Positions 16,539 to 26,513 of a stretch of DNA of 64,000 nt are shown piece after piece. The notes beneath the pieces were generated by a model. The model saw only the letters and a list, made by a program, of their open reading frames with translations, was not told where the DNA came from and searched no databases. Within the stretch, counting starts at the first letter, position 1; each line of letters begins with the position of its first letter. The DNA comes from CAYZSU01 sp964480565 (GTDB lineage: Bacteria > UBA10199 > 2-02-FULL-44-16 > JAAZCA01), in NCBI GenBank assembly GCA_964480565.1, contig CAYZSU010000001.1:1-64000 (forward strand), read 5' to 3'. The position numbers and the translations under genes were made by a program.

Positions 16539-17480
16539 ATGGTAGGCTATGAATTAACTGAAAAAGAGATTGCAGTCGTGAATGATATCTTTTCTGAGGA
16601 TATTGTGATTGATGATCGTGTCCGCCCATATAATCTCACAAAAAAAGTAAAAAAAGGAGATGAAGGTCTTGAGGTTGCTGATGAGATTGGTTCTGAGGTG
16701 AACTCGCGAATTCAACGGTTTCTTCAGGGTCGGTATGGAGAGGATGTTGTTGTTTCATTTTCAAAGCATCGCGTGCTTCGCAGTCAGGTATTTTTTTCAG
16801 ATTTTTCATTGAATGAAAATATTATTATTCCATGGCATAGTACTTCGGATTCCACATGTGGGGCATTGATTTGGCCATTGGAGCTGTTTTATTTTTTCTA
16901 TAATAGATCGCTTGGTGGTGTGTTTGGGTATGAGAAAAAGGGAGATCTTACTGAAATTGAACTTCAGTCCATCAATACTATTTCATCTAGCATTTTAGGT
17001 ACGCATGATGCGTGTTGGGGGCCGCCTCGAACAGATCTTACATTTAATGGCGATATGCTAATACTTAGTCAAAATGATATGGAAGATACGTCATGGGCAC
17101 AAGATTTTTTAATTGGTAAATACACTGTGAGTTCAGGTGAGTCAGCGTGGGATATTCATATGGCATATCCCAAAACAGTGCTTAAGCCTTTAGCTGCACA
17201 AGGTGGATCAGCGAATAAGCATGTTGATAAAGATTGGGTCAATATGGTTCGTAATAATATTATGGACCTTGCTGTGGATATTACAACAGTACTCGGAGTG
17301 GTGGACGTGACCTTTCAGCAGGTAATGGAGATTAAAGAAGGTGATGTTTTTCAGCTTAATATCTTTGATCAGCAATATCCTGTTTTGATTGATGGTAAAA
17401 CACAATGGTTAGCAAATGCAGGTGTGGCAGGTGACAGGCAAGCAATAAAGATAATAAAAGGAGTGAATGACAATGGATGA
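16539..17480 (+). CDS. fliM: Flagellar motor switch protein FliM (divergent)
   Basis: FliM forms the C-ring wall and receives CheY-P. 313 residues. The middle domain is recognisable (SEVNSRIQRFLQGRYGEDVVVSF; IPWHSTSDSTCGALIWPLEL) and the C-terminal SpoA domain is near 250-305. The usual N-terminal CheY-binding peptide (LSQDEIDALL-like) is not clear: this protein starts MVGYELTEKEIAVVNDIF, at best a degenerate form. Overlaps fliN by 14 bp. The position and SpoA domain support FliM over a second FliN. Confidence 0.85.
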   Translation: MVGYELTEKEIAVVNDIFSEDIVIDDRVRPYNLTKKVKKGDEGLEVADEIGSEVNSRIQRFLQGRYGEDVVVSFSKHRVLRSQVFFSDFSLNENIIIPWHSTSDSTCGALIWPLELFYFFYNRSLGGVFGYEKKGDLTEIELQSINTISSSILGTHDACWGPPRTDLTFNGDMLILSQNDMEDTSWAQDFLIGKYTVSSGESAWDIHMAYPKTVLKPLAAQGGSANKHVDKDWVNMVRNNIMDLAVDITTVLGVVDVTFQQVMEIKEGDVFQLNIFDQQYPVLIDGKTQWLANAGVAGDRQAIKIIKGVNDNG

Positions 17481-17784
17481 GAAGCCAATGCAATCGACAG
17501 GTGCAGAAATATCGACAGATATGAATGATTTAAAATTCGTGGCAGATGTGCCTGTAAATCTTCATGTGGAGTTAGGCAATGCCACGCTCACTATTGGTGA
17601 GTTGATGCAATGTAGTAGTGGATCAGTCATTACATTAAACAAGCGTATTGGTGAGCCTTTTTTGATTACTTTAAATGGCCGGCCAGTGGCAGAAGGTGAA
17701 GTTGTGGAAGATGGTGCAAATTTAGGGGTGAAAATCACCAATGTATTGCATACAGGTGATTTAAAAGATGTGACAACGGAATAG
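17467..17784 (+). CDS. fliN: Flagellar motor switch protein FliN
   Basis: 105 residues with one SpoA domain: VPVNLHVELGNATLTIGELM, LNKRIGEPFLITLNGRPVAEGEVV and the IT(N)VL end. FliN forms the lower C-ring and docks FliH. The ATG at 17467 follows AAGGAG and overlaps fliM, implying coupled translation. Confidence 0.94.
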   Translation: MTMDEKPMQSTGAEISTDMNDLKFVADVPVNLHVELGNATLTIGELMQCSSGSVITLNKRIGEPFLITLNGRPVAEGEVVEDGANLGVKITNVLHTGDLKDVTTE

Positions 17785-17792
17785 GAGTGAGA

Positions 17793-18545
17793 ATGAAAAA
17801 AGTACATACTATAATAATTGCTGTAGTGATTATGGCCTGCACTGGGCCTGTAATGGCTCAAACGATTAATCCTGCGCCAGCGACTAAAAATTCACAGCCG
17901 GAATTTCAGAAAAGTGCACCGGAGCTTGTTAGTGCTCAGCCGGTTAAGCAGGTAGCCAATATGCCGTTTCCAAAAAAATCAATCGCTGCTTCAACAAAAA
18001 GTGTATTTCAAAAAAGTACAAAAGCGATGTCGGGTGATCAATATAAACATACATTGAAATGGGCCATTGGCCTGTCATTTTTACTCACATTTGTACTGAC
18101 ACTATTATACATGAAGCGAAAAGGTGTGGGAGGATTTGGTCGAGGCAAAGGAAAGTGCTTGTTGCGAGTGGTTCAGAGTATGGCTATCCATCAAAAACAG
18201 CGTATTTCCATTATTGAAGCCGATGGTGAGCGTATGGTGATTGGCATTAGTAATGATCGAATGACATTACTGTCAAAGCGATCCATGCGAGATGAGGCGG
18301 TTCATAGTATTGCACCTGTATTTGAAAGTGAAGTCATTCAAGCGGAGTCAGAGGTTGAAAAAGACGTTAATGTGTCGAACGTTACTAATACCAGTCAAAA
18401 ATCATCATTTGCATCGATGGATAAGGCGGCGGCAAATATCGTTGATCCAATAAATATTAGTTCTGATCGTACAGCAGGGTCCTCATCGGTTGAAAAGCAA
18501 ATTGAGGATCGAATTAAAAATTTAAAAAAGTTTTTAATTAATTAA
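17793..18545 (+). CDS. fliO: Flagellar export assembly protein FliO
   Basis: 250 residues: a signal-like N-terminus (MKKVHTIIIAVVIMACTGPV), a low-complexity periplasmic segment, a transmembrane helix (~88-106), then a cytoplasmic FliO domain (KCLLRVVQSMAIHQKQRISI) and a polar tail. FliO assists FliP pore assembly. It is at the long end for the family; identity comes largely from topology and position between fliN and fliP. Confidence 0.85.
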   Translation: MKKVHTIIIAVVIMACTGPVMAQTINPAPATKNSQPEFQKSAPELVSAQPVKQVANMPFPKKSIAASTKSVFQKSTKAMSGDQYKHTLKWAIGLSFLLTFVLTLLYMKRKGVGGFGRGKGKCLLRVVQSMAIHQKQRISIIEADGERMVIGISNDRMTLLSKRSMRDEAVHSIAPVFESEVIQAESEVEKDVNVSNVTNTSQKSSFASMDKAAANIVDPINISSDRTAGSSSVEKQIEDRIKNLKKFLIN

Positions 18546-18559
18546 AAAAGAGAGTTCGT

Positions 18560-19369
18560 GTGCATAGAATGCATTTTATAAAAACAAATTCAGGATTGTT
18601 GAAAAATATCCATTCACTGCCATGGCGTGAAATAGCTATAGGCATTGCAATGCTTATCGTTGCATTGATCGATATGAATGCCATGGCACAAAGTGCTGGG
18701 CCTTCATTGTCATTAAATATCAATACAGGGAATGGTGCAGGTGAAATATCATCTGCGGTAAAGATCCTGATATTTATGACATTGCTTAGTTTGGCCCCTG
18801 CGGTATTGGTGACAATGACGTGCTTTACGCGTATCATCGTCGTGTTTTCATTTATTCGCCAAGCCATTGGAATTCATCAATCCCCTCCCAATCAAGTGCT
18901 TATTGGCTTAGCTTTATTTTTGACTATGTTTATTATGACACCCGTATTTAGTGAAATAAATGAGACAGCGATAAAGCCATATCAGGAAGATAAAATTGAA
19001 CAAAGCGAGGCGATTGATTTAGCTATGGCACCGATTCGCAAGTTTATGTATGCACAAACGCATGAAAAAGATTTAGAGCTCATGTTAACTTTAAGTAAAA
19101 AGGATCGCCCCAAGTCATTTGATGATTTGTCAAATATGATTCTCATTCCATCGTTTATATTGAGTGAATTAAAAACTGCCTTTGAAATCGGTTTTATAAT
19201 TTATATTCCATTTGTATTAGTGGACATGCTGGTAGCAATGGTGTTGCTAACAATGGGTATGATGGTATTACCGCCAGTGCTTATTTCGCTGCCATTTAAA
19301 TTGATGCTCTTTGTTTTGGTGGATGGATGGGATTTATTAATTGGCTCACTTGTAAGGAGTTTTTCATGA
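18560..19369 (+). CDS. fliP: Flagellar export gate protein FliP
   Basis: FliP is the main subunit of the type III export pore. It has an N-terminal signal/anchor (~24-42), TCFTRIIVVFSFIRQAIG and QSPPNQVLIGLALFLTMFIM, and C-terminal helices ending LVDGWDLLIGSLVRSF, all signature regions. 269 residues with a GTG start; the ATG three codons in is possible. ATGA overlap with fliQ. Confidence 0.97.
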   Translation: MHRMHFIKTNSGLLKNIHSLPWREIAIGIAMLIVALIDMNAMAQSAGPSLSLNINTGNGAGEISSAVKILIFMTLLSLAPAVLVTMTCFTRIIVVFSFIRQAIGIHQSPPNQVLIGLALFLTMFIMTPVFSEINETAIKPYQEDKIEQSEAIDLAMAPIRKFMYAQTHEKDLELMLTLSKKDRPKSFDDLSNMILIPSFILSELKTAFEIGFIIYIPFVLVDMLVAMVLLTMGMMVLPPVLISLPFKLMLFVLVDGWDLLIGSLVRSFS

Positions 19370-19638
19370 CACCTGACCTAGCAATATCGATTGGCAAGGA
19401 TGCTATTTTTACATTATTGACAACGGCTGCACCTATTTTGGCCATTGGTTTTGTTGTTGGGCTAACGGTGAGTTTAATACAAGCAGTGATGCAACTTCAT
19501 GAAATTACAATTGTATTTGTGCCGAAGATGGTAGCCATTGGTTTTGCATTAGTGTTTTTTGCAAGCTGGATGTTGGCACGATTGTCCACCTTTACCGTGA
19601 CATTGTTTAACAGTATTCCTGGAATGGTTAGCCAATGA
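19366..19638 (+). CDS. fliQ: Flagellar export gate protein FliQ
   Basis: 90 residues with two transmembrane helices. TVSLIQAVMQLHEITIVFVPK is the family signature (residues ~37-57). FliQ is part of the FliPQR pore. The ATG overlaps the fliP stop, and its own stop overlaps the fliR start. Confidence 0.97.
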   Translation: MTPDLAISIGKDAIFTLLTTAAPILAIGFVVGLTVSLIQAVMQLHEITIVFVPKMVAIGFALVFFASWMLARLSTFTVTLFNSIPGMVSQ

Positions 19639-20408
19639 CAAATATTGAGAGCTATATTAACAGCGCTATATTGATAGTACTGATAAGCATTCGATTTGGA
19701 AGCTTAATTATGGCATCTCCTATTTTTAGCGGTCGGGCAATTCCTGTGCATGTAAAAGTAATATTGTCATTATCTATTGGTTTTTTACTTCACTCACATG
19801 TGGCGATGGTATCAATTAATATCTGGTCCTCCACAATTGAAATAATGATGGCGATTGTTTTTGAAGTAATTATTGGTTCATTTATGGGGTTTACTGTTCA
19901 TCTGCTATTTTTAGCAGTTACACTGGCTTTTGAAATTGCAGGGATGCAGATGGGATTTGCAATTGCCCGTATTTTTGATCCAGAAAATAATCAGCAAATT
20001 TCAGTGCTATCGAAGTTTATTCTAATTATCGCAGTTTTTTTCTTTTTTAGCATGAATTTTCATCACTATTTGATGGTGTCTATTTTATATAGTTATGAAA
20101 AAATGCCTATTGGAATGTTTAACTTTTTTGATAGTCCAATTATTGAAAATCTGATCAATTTTTTATCGACTAGCTTTGAAGTGGCGGTGCGAATTGCCAC
20201 GCCAATTATTATAACGATATTAGCGATACAATTAGTCATGGGTGTGATTTCAAAAACTGCACCACAGATGAATATGTTTTTTAATATCGCATTTAGTATT
20301 AATTTGAGCCTGGGTTTAATTATGGTCATGACTTTGTTGCCAAGAGTGCGCTATTTTTTTGAATCAGTGGGAAGTAATTTAACGCATCATATCTTTGGGT
20401 TAATTTAA
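19635..20408 (+). CDS. fliR: Flagellar export gate protein FliR
   Basis: 257 residues with several transmembrane helices: RFGSLIMASPIFSGRAIPVHVK near the N-terminus, ALEFEIAG-like LAFEIAGMQMGFAIARIFDP, and KTAPQMNMFFNIAFSINLSLG late. FliR completes the export pore and contacts FlhB. ATGA overlap with fliQ; flhB starts 1 bp after the stop. Confidence 0.96.
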   Translation: MTNIESYINSAILIVLISIRFGSLIMASPIFSGRAIPVHVKVILSLSIGFLLHSHVAMVSINIWSSTIEIMMAIVFEVIIGSFMGFTVHLLFLAVTLAFEIAGMQMGFAIARIFDPENNQQISVLSKFILIIAVFFFFSMNFHHYLMVSILYSYEKMPIGMFNFFDSPIIENLINFLSTSFEVAVRIATPIIITILAIQLVMGVISKTAPQMNMFFNIAFSINLSLGLIMVMTLLPRVRYFFESVGSNLTHHIFGLI

Positions 20409-20409
20409 T

Positions 20410-21501
20410 ATGGCTGACGAACAAAAAAATGATTCGCAGGAGAAAACCGAGGAACCTACTCAGAGGCAGCTGGAAAAGTTTCGTGAGGAAGGTCAGGTTG
20501 CAAAAAGTCAAGAAATCACATCGATGTTTGGTTTTATTGCCGCTATTGCAGGGTTTTATTTTGCAGGAAAAAATATTTTGGAATCAGTGGTTACATGTAC
20601 ACAAACAGCATTAATATCAGCTGACTTTGATACTATGTCAGATGCGGTGTCGCGACTTAGCAGTAGTGCGCAGGATGCATTTATTAGCCTCATGCCTGTA
20701 TTGGGTTTGATGTTTGTGACAGCGATTTTAGCAGGATCCACACAAACGAAATTTTTAGTTACATTGAAAGCATTAAAACCAAAAGCAGATAAGATTAGCC
20801 CATTGGGGGGGATTAAACGGCTTTTTTCAAGCCAATCTGCGGTTAATTTTATAAAAAATGCATTAAAAGCAGGTGTCATTGGGTGGATTTTATACCGGGT
20901 GATCTCCAATCGATTTGATGAAATTATTAATATTAGTCAGATAGCAGTATATGATCAATTTATCTATATTTTTAAACTTATTGCGAGTATTTTTTTAATT
21001 ACAGTGATTTTTTTATTCGTTGTATCTGTATTTGATTATCTCTATCAATATCACAGTGTTCGGAAAAAAATGAAAATGAGCAAGCAGGACATTAAAGAAG
21101 AAATGAAACAAACGCATGTGCCTGAAGGTGTGCGTGCAAAGCTAAAGCAAGTGCAGCATGAACGCGCGAGAAGGGAAATTGAAACACAAGTGCCCAATGC
21201 AGATGTGGTTATTACCAACCCCACTCACTTTGCTGTCGCACTACAATATGTTCGGGGGCAACATAGTGCACCAAAGGTTTTGGCAAAGGGCGCTGACTTG
21301 CTTGCCCAAAGAATTCGCGAGTTGGCAAAAGATAATGAAATAGTGATTTATGAAGAGCCACCATTAGCGCGTGCACTTTATAAGCGAGTAAAAGTGGGCA
21401 AAGAAATACCGATTGATTTGTTCAAGGCAGTCGCAAAGGTGTTGGCCTATGTGTATAAATTGAAGAAAATAAAACCAGCAATAAAGGCAGTTAATACATG
21501 A
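20410..21501 (+). CDS. flhB: Flagellar export switch protein FlhB
   Basis: 363 residues: the N-terminal EKTEEPTQRQLEKFREEGQV motif, four transmembrane helices, and a cytoplasmic domain with the autocleavage site NPTH at residues 270-273 (context ADVVITNPTHFAVAL). Cleavage there, together with FliK, switches substrates from hook to filament. PLARALYKRVKVGKEIP follows as expected. Confidence 0.97.
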   Translation: MADEQKNDSQEKTEEPTQRQLEKFREEGQVAKSQEITSMFGFIAAIAGFYFAGKNILESVVTCTQTALISADFDTMSDAVSRLSSSAQDAFISLMPVLGLMFVTAILAGSTQTKFLVTLKALKPKADKISPLGGIKRLFSSQSAVNFIKNALKAGVIGWILYRVISNRFDEIINISQIAVYDQFIYIFKLIASIFLITVIFLFVVSVFDYLYQYHSVRKKMKMSKQDIKEEMKQTHVPEGVRAKLKQVQHERARREIETQVPNADVVITNPTHFAVALQYVRGQHSAPKVLAKGADLLAQRIRELAKDNEIVIYEEPPLARALYKRVKVGKEIPIDLFKAVAKVLAYVYKLKKIKPAIKAVNT

Positions 21502-23561
21502 TAAAACAAATATTTAATAAAGATATTATTTTAGCATTAGCCATTGTTGGTATTTTGTTTGTCATGATCATTCCATTGCCGCCATTTGCATTGGATATTT
21601 TTCTAGTTCTATCTATTACTATTGCATTGCTAATTATGCTGATATCCATTTATGCGGTAAAGCCATTGGACTTCTCTGTATTTCCTACCATATTGCTATT
21701 TGTTACTATGTTTCGTTTAGCGCTAAATATTGCAAGTACGCGTTTGATTTTATTGCATGGCGCTGATGGTGAAAATGCAGCAGGTACTGTCATTAGCTCA
21801 TTTGGAGATTTTGTTGTGGGTGGAAATTATGTTGTTGGTTTCATTGTATTTGTGATTCTTGTGATCATTAATTTTATTGTGATCACAAAGGGTGCGGGTC
21901 GTATTTCAGAGGTGGCCGCGCGATTTACATTGGATGCCATGCCCGGCAAACAGCTGGCTATTGATGCAGATTTAAATGCAGGTATTATTTCCGATATTGA
22001 AGCAAAAACCAGGCGAAAATCAATTGAACAGGAATCCGATTTCTATGGTGCAATGGATGGTGCGAGTAAATTTGTTCGCGGTGATGCCATTGCCGGGTTG
22101 TTGATTACAATTATTAATATTTTAGCGGGTTTTATTATCGGTATTGTTCAAAATGATATGACATTTCTCGATGCCCTTAAGGTATATACCTTGTTGACAG
22201 TGGGTGATGGTTTAGTGACACAAATTCCTGCATTGATTGTGTCTACATCATCAGGTGTTGTAGTGACAAAAGTGGTTCGAGATACGAGTTTGCAGGAAAG
22301 CATTGCTAGCCAAATGTTTCAACGTTATAAACCTATGGGCATTGTGGCTGGATTGTTATTTATGTTGGGGATTATTCCCGGTCTTCCAACCATTCCATTT
22401 TTTATGATTGGTATTATACTGGGCGTGTATGCGTGGCAAGGCAGTCAAGGTAAGAAAAAAGAAGAGCAATCTAAAGAGTTGGCAGAGTCAACGCATCAGG
22501 CAGATGTTGCAGAAATGCCAGGGGATGCGGACAATGTACTTCCTGCACTTGATATTTTACGATTGGAAGTGGGGTATGATTTAATTCCCATGGTTGATCA
22601 ACGTGTGGGCGGAACCTTTTTAGCGCGAATTTTATCAATTCGTAAACAATTTGCTCAGGAAATGGGTGTAATTGTACCATCCGTGCATATTTGTGATAAT
22701 TTACGGCTTAAATCCAATGAGTATCAACTATTGTTGAAAGGTGCAAAAGTAGGTGGTGGTGATTTATTGCCGCATCATTGTTTAGCCATGAGTCCAGGCA
22801 TGACAACTCGTAAAATTGACGGCATTGAAACGCAAGATCCTACATTTGGGTTGCCAGCGATTTGGATCCCCGAGGAGAAAAAAGAAGAAGCCATTGTTGC
22901 CGGGTATACGGTGGTGGATTTAGCAAGTGTAATGGCCACACATTTAACAGAAGTTATTCGAAAAAATCTGCATAATATTTTAAATAGGCAGGATTTACAG
23001 GCATTAATCGATCAATTCAAAGAGCAATATCCAAAAGTAGTATCTGAACTTATTCCAGAGCTTCTTCCGTTTGGTGTTGTATTGCGAGTGCTTCAAAATT
23101 TACTAAAAGAAGATGTACCGATTAGGGATTTACTCACAATATTTGAAACCTTGGCAGATGTAGCGCCAAGCATCAAAGATGCGGATACATTGACCGAACA
23201 TGTACGTGTGGCACTTGGGCGATCCATTACACAATTATATATGCAGCCAAATGGAAGTTTAGATGCACTTTGTTTGGAAAAAAGTTTAGAGGAAAAATTA
23301 GCTGCGAGTATTCACGCTCATCAGGGAATTTCCCAACTGATTATTGACCCCAATATGGCAAAAGCAATTATAGAAAGTATTGGCAGTGCAATGGAGCGAA
23401 ATATGAACTCTGCTGTTCCGCCGGTTGTGTTAACATCACAGATTATGCGACCGCATTTACGAAAATTATTGGAAAAATTTATTCCAAATTTATCGGTATT
23501 ATCACATGGCGAAGTAGCAGGGTATGCATCAGTAAAAACATTATCCATGATTGGAGGATAG
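21498..23561 (+). CDS. flhA: Flagellar export gate protein FlhA
   Basis: 687 residues. The N-terminal half has eight expected transmembrane helices and the FHIPEP-region sequence GRISEVAARFTLDAMPGKQL with AIDADLNAGIISD. The C-terminal half is the cytoplasmic substrate/chaperone platform (e.g. AIWIPEEKKEEA; LLPFGVVLRVLQNLLKEDV). Forms the nonameric export ring. ATGA overlap with flhB. Confidence 0.98.
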   Translation: MIKQIFNKDIILALAIVGILFVMIIPLPPFALDIFLVLSITIALLIMLISIYAVKPLDFSVFPTILLFVTMFRLALNIASTRLILLHGADGENAAGTVISSFGDFVVGGNYVVGFIVFVILVIINFIVITKGAGRISEVAARFTLDAMPGKQLAIDADLNAGIISDIEAKTRRKSIEQESDFYGAMDGASKFVRGDAIAGLLITIINILAGFIIGIVQNDMTFLDALKVYTLLTVGDGLVTQIPALIVSTSSGVVVTKVVRDTSLQESIASQMFQRYKPMGIVAGLLFMLGIIPGLPTIPFFMIGIILGVYAWQGSQGKKKEEQSKELAESTHQADVAEMPGDADNVLPALDILRLEVGYDLIPMVDQRVGGTFLARILSIRKQFAQEMGVIVPSVHICDNLRLKSNEYQLLLKGAKVGGGDLLPHHCLAMSPGMTTRKIDGIETQDPTFGLPAIWIPEEKKEEAIVAGYTVVDLASVMATHLTEVIRKNLHNILNRQDLQALIDQFKEQYPKVVSELIPELLPFGVVLRVLQNLLKEDVPIRDLLTIFETLADVAPSIKDADTLTEHVRVALGRSITQLYMQPNGSLDALCLEKSLEEKLAASIHAHQGISQLIIDPNMAKAIIESIGSAMERNMNSAVPPVVLTSQIMRPHLRKLLEKFIPNLSVLSHGEVAGYASVKTLSMIGG

Positions 23562-23562
23562 C

Positions 23563-24849
23563 ATGAGAATAAAAAAATATATAGTATCATCGATGTCACA
23601 AGCAGTGACTCAGATTAAATCAGAATTGGGACCCAATGCCGTGATATTATCATCAAAGCGAATAAAGTCCAAAGGACTGATCAGCAAATTGGGTGGTCCA
23701 GGCACTATTGAAGTAACTGCCGCTGTGGATGTTGTTGGAAAGCGAGTAGCGGATGATGGTATTACTCCTCAGGCCAGGCCAAAATTATCAAAGGTATTGG
23801 ATAATTTAACGGGCGAGCATTTTAAGCCCATTCACGATCAGCTTGGTCAAATGCAGCAGCAATTGGATACAATTTCTGATAGCGTTGAAACATCCAGCGC
23901 TTTGTTTGAAGAAATTTCACAGCTAAAGGAATTGATCTCTCATGTGAGTGCAACGGAGAAGAAGGCAGACCAGAAACCATCCACTAAAGTGATCGATGAT
24001 ATTGTCAATCGATTGCTATGGCATCGAATGGATAGCCAGTTAGTGGGCAAGCTAGTCGATGATGTGATGGATCAACGTGTCGATTTTAATATTTATGAAA
24101 ATGTCCGGGATAATATTGCAAAGCTTATTTTTGATCGGCTTCCAGAAACAAAACCCATTGATATTGAAGCAGGTAAGCAGTTTATCGGTGCAGTGATTGG
24201 GCCAACAGGTGCGGGAAAAACAACCACATTGGTGAAACTCGCGAGTGAATTTGTGTTGGAAAGAAAAGCATCCATTGCTTTTATTAATTTGGATCAATTC
24301 CGTATTGGCGCGCAGGAACAGCTAAAGCATTATGCGGATATTTTAGGATGTCCATGTGTATCCGTATCCAACAAGCAGGAATTAAATAAAGCTATTGAAG
24401 AGCTTAGTGATATGGATGTTATTTTAATTGATACTACGGGTAGATCGTTTAATGATAGACGTCATTTGGCTGATTTAGGACATATTTTATCCTTAGATGT
24501 ACCGGTGGTTAAGCATTTGGTGATGCCTGCCAATACTCAGGAACCAGAAACCTCTGAGATTATCAATCGATATGATTTGGTTGGTATTGATCGTATTATC
24601 ATATCCAAACTCGATGAAGCTGTAAGTTTTGGAACACTTGTGAATACAACTATTAAATCCAATTTACCATTGGCCTATTTTACAGTGGGTCAACAGGTGC
24701 CAGATGATTTGGAGCATGCGAGCAAAGAGCGCATTGTGGATTGTCTATTTAACTATTCAGGGGATTTTAATTATTCAGATCAATTGCGAAAACGCAGTAA
24801 TTATAATATGGATACAACCGCAATTAACTCCAAGGAGCTACCCATATGA
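23563..24849 (+). CDS. flhF: Flagellar placement GTPase FlhF
   Basis: 428 residues. It has an N-terminal B domain (MRIKKYIVSSMSQAVTQIKS), a middle helical N domain, and an SRP54-type GTPase domain with P-loop GPTGAGKTTT from residue 213, DTTGRS (~296) and ISKLDEA. FlhF defines where and how many flagella form, usually polar. The ATG at 23563 follows GGAGG. Confidence 0.96.
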   Translation: MRIKKYIVSSMSQAVTQIKSELGPNAVILSSKRIKSKGLISKLGGPGTIEVTAAVDVVGKRVADDGITPQARPKLSKVLDNLTGEHFKPIHDQLGQMQQQLDTISDSVETSSALFEEISQLKELISHVSATEKKADQKPSTKVIDDIVNRLLWHRMDSQLVGKLVDDVMDQRVDFNIYENVRDNIAKLIFDRLPETKPIDIEAGKQFIGAVIGPTGAGKTTTLVKLASEFVLERKASIAFINLDQFRIGAQEQLKHYADILGCPCVSVSNKQELNKAIEELSDMDVILIDTTGRSFNDRRHLADLGHILSLDVPVVKHLVMPANTQEPETSEIINRYDLVGIDRIIISKLDEAVSFGTLVNTTIKSNLPLAYFTVGQQVPDDLEHASKERIVDCLFNYSGDFNYSDQLRKRSNYNMDTTAINSKELPI

Positions 24850-25736
24850 TATCAGTGGACCAGGCAATGAACCTTCGCGATCGAATGCAATCGCAGCTTC
24901 AATCCAATGGGCCAGTGATGCTTTCCTTTGTGAGTGGCAAAGGTGGTGTTGGCAAGTCAAGCATTGTGCTGAATTTAGGGTTAAGTTTGGGAGCTTTAGG
25001 TAAAAAAGTATTATTGGTGGATATGGATTTACATACGGGATTATTGGATATGTTGTCTGGAATAGATATTCGACATAATTTGCTACATGTATTAAAAGAA
25101 GATTATGAGATGCCAGCAATTGTGCAATGCGTGTCACCCAATGTGGATTTAATTGCATCGACAATGAACAGTATTCGCCTATCAAGTGCAACAGAGGATG
25201 AGTTGGAATATATTTTTTTAGGCATTGAACGCCTGGCTAGGCTGTATGACGTGGTTCTTATTGACACATCTGCGGGGGTTGGTGCGCATCAACGGTTTGC
25301 AATTTCTCAAACTAATAGTACTATACTAATTATTAATCCGGACCCATCCGTATTAGCGGGATCATATTCATTTTTACGTGAAATAGAGCTGCGTTTTCCG
25401 GAAAAAAATTATGCGTTTATTGTTAATAAAGTAAACGATGTGAAAGAAGCGCATATGATTAAATCACGATTTACAGGTATGTGTAAAACATATTTACAAC
25501 GATTGCCTGCATATATTGGGATGATTCCAACGGATAATTATGTCAGTGAGTCGTTTAATAGACAAACACCCTGTTTTTCAATGTATCCTAAGTCTAGCGC
25601 TTCACGATCATTTGAATCCATTGCTGCCATGCTATCGGGTGTAAAAGTGAGGCAAAAAAGTTGGTTGGAAGAAAAAATGCATGGTTTGTTTGAAAAAGGA
25701 AAAAAAGCAACGCACCATATAAATATTGGGGTATAG
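24846..25736 (+). CDS. flhG: Flagellar number regulator FlhG (MinD-like ATPase)
   Basis: 296 residues. Deviant Walker A SGKGGVGKSS spans residues 30-39, with VLLVDMDLHTGLLDML and VVLIDTSAGV downstream. FlhG limits flagellar number with FlhF and, in polar flagellates, restrains the sigma-54 flagellar activator. The start overlaps the flhF stop. The N-terminal MISVDQAMNLR contains the conserved DQA.LR motif that stimulates FlhF. Confidence 0.95.
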   Translation: MISVDQAMNLRDRMQSQLQSNGPVMLSFVSGKGGVGKSSIVLNLGLSLGALGKKVLLVDMDLHTGLLDMLSGIDIRHNLLHVLKEDYEMPAIVQCVSPNVDLIASTMNSIRLSSATEDELEYIFLGIERLARLYDVVLIDTSAGVGAHQRFAISQTNSTILIINPDPSVLAGSYSFLREIELRFPEKNYAFIVNKVNDVKEAHMIKSRFTGMCKTYLQRLPAYIGMIPTDNYVSESFNRQTPCFSMYPKSSASRSFESIAAMLSGVKVRQKSWLEEKMHGLFEKGKKATHHINIGV

Positions 25737-25739
25737 GCT

Positions 25740-26501
25740 ATGTCCTGTGGTGAAAAAAAATATGAAAATACAGTGATGTGTGCATCTATGGACGCAAGGG
25801 ATAAGCGTATCTTGGATAATGCGCAATTGGTCAAATGGATTGTTCGGCGTATTGTAGAAAATTTGCCACCGCATATTCAAGAAGAGGATTTGCTACAAGT
25901 GGGGTATTTGGGTTTAATTGATGCAGCGGATCGTTTTTCAGAGGGCAGTGATAGCGAATTTCGTGCCTATGCCACATGCCGGATACGCGGTCAAATTATG
26001 GATGATCTTAGAAAACGCGATATTCTAACCCGATCCATGAGAGATCGTGTGGATAAGCTAAAGAAGGCCAAACGTGAATTACAACATGAGTTAATGCGCG
26101 ACCCATCGCCTGAGGAAGTATCCCGTCGGCTCGATATTTCAATGGATGATTTTTATCAGTTGGAATGTGAGGCACGTGCTGAAGCGCTAATTAGCATGGA
26201 AGATATTATTTGCAAGGTAGCGGGTGTCAATCAATACGTGCTGGAAAAAATGGGAAAAAATGATTTGGATCCAGAGGTAGAAACACAAATTGTAGAGGTG
26301 CGAAATATTTTAGTTGATGAAATCGACAAATTATCTGACAAAGAGCGTATGGTCGTATCGCTGTACTATTATGATGAAATCACATTGCGTGAAATCGGGG
26401 AAGTACTCGGTGTGACAGAATCACGTATTTCGCAAGTACATGCGCAGGCGATTATAAAGTTAGAGCGACGGCTAAAAACATCATTGGATAGCTCGATGTA
26501 G
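25740..26501 (+). CDS. fliA: Flagellar sigma factor FliA (sigma-28)
   Basis: 253 residues with sigma-70 region 2 (LPPHIQEEDLLQVGYLGLID; FRAYATCRIRGQIMDDLRK), region 3 (RELQHELMRDPSPEEVSRRL) and region 4 (LSDKERMVVSLYYYDEITLREIGEVLGVTESRISQ, residues ~195-230, read in parts). It lacks region 1.1, as in FliA. It directs late genes such as flagellin; its anti-sigma FlgM is at 41855. It follows flhG by 3 bp. Confidence 0.96.
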   Translation: MSCGEKKYENTVMCASMDARDKRILDNAQLVKWIVRRIVENLPPHIQEEDLLQVGYLGLIDAADRFSEGSDSEFRAYATCRIRGQIMDDLRKRDILTRSMRDRVDKLKKAKRELQHELMRDPSPEEVSRRLDISMDDFYQLECEARAEALISMEDIICKVAGVNQYVLEKMGKNDLDPEVETQIVEVRNILVDEIDKLSDKERMVVSLYYYDEITLREIGEVLGVTESRISQVHAQAIIKLERRLKTSLDSSM

Positions 26502-26513
26502 AAGAGGATAATA

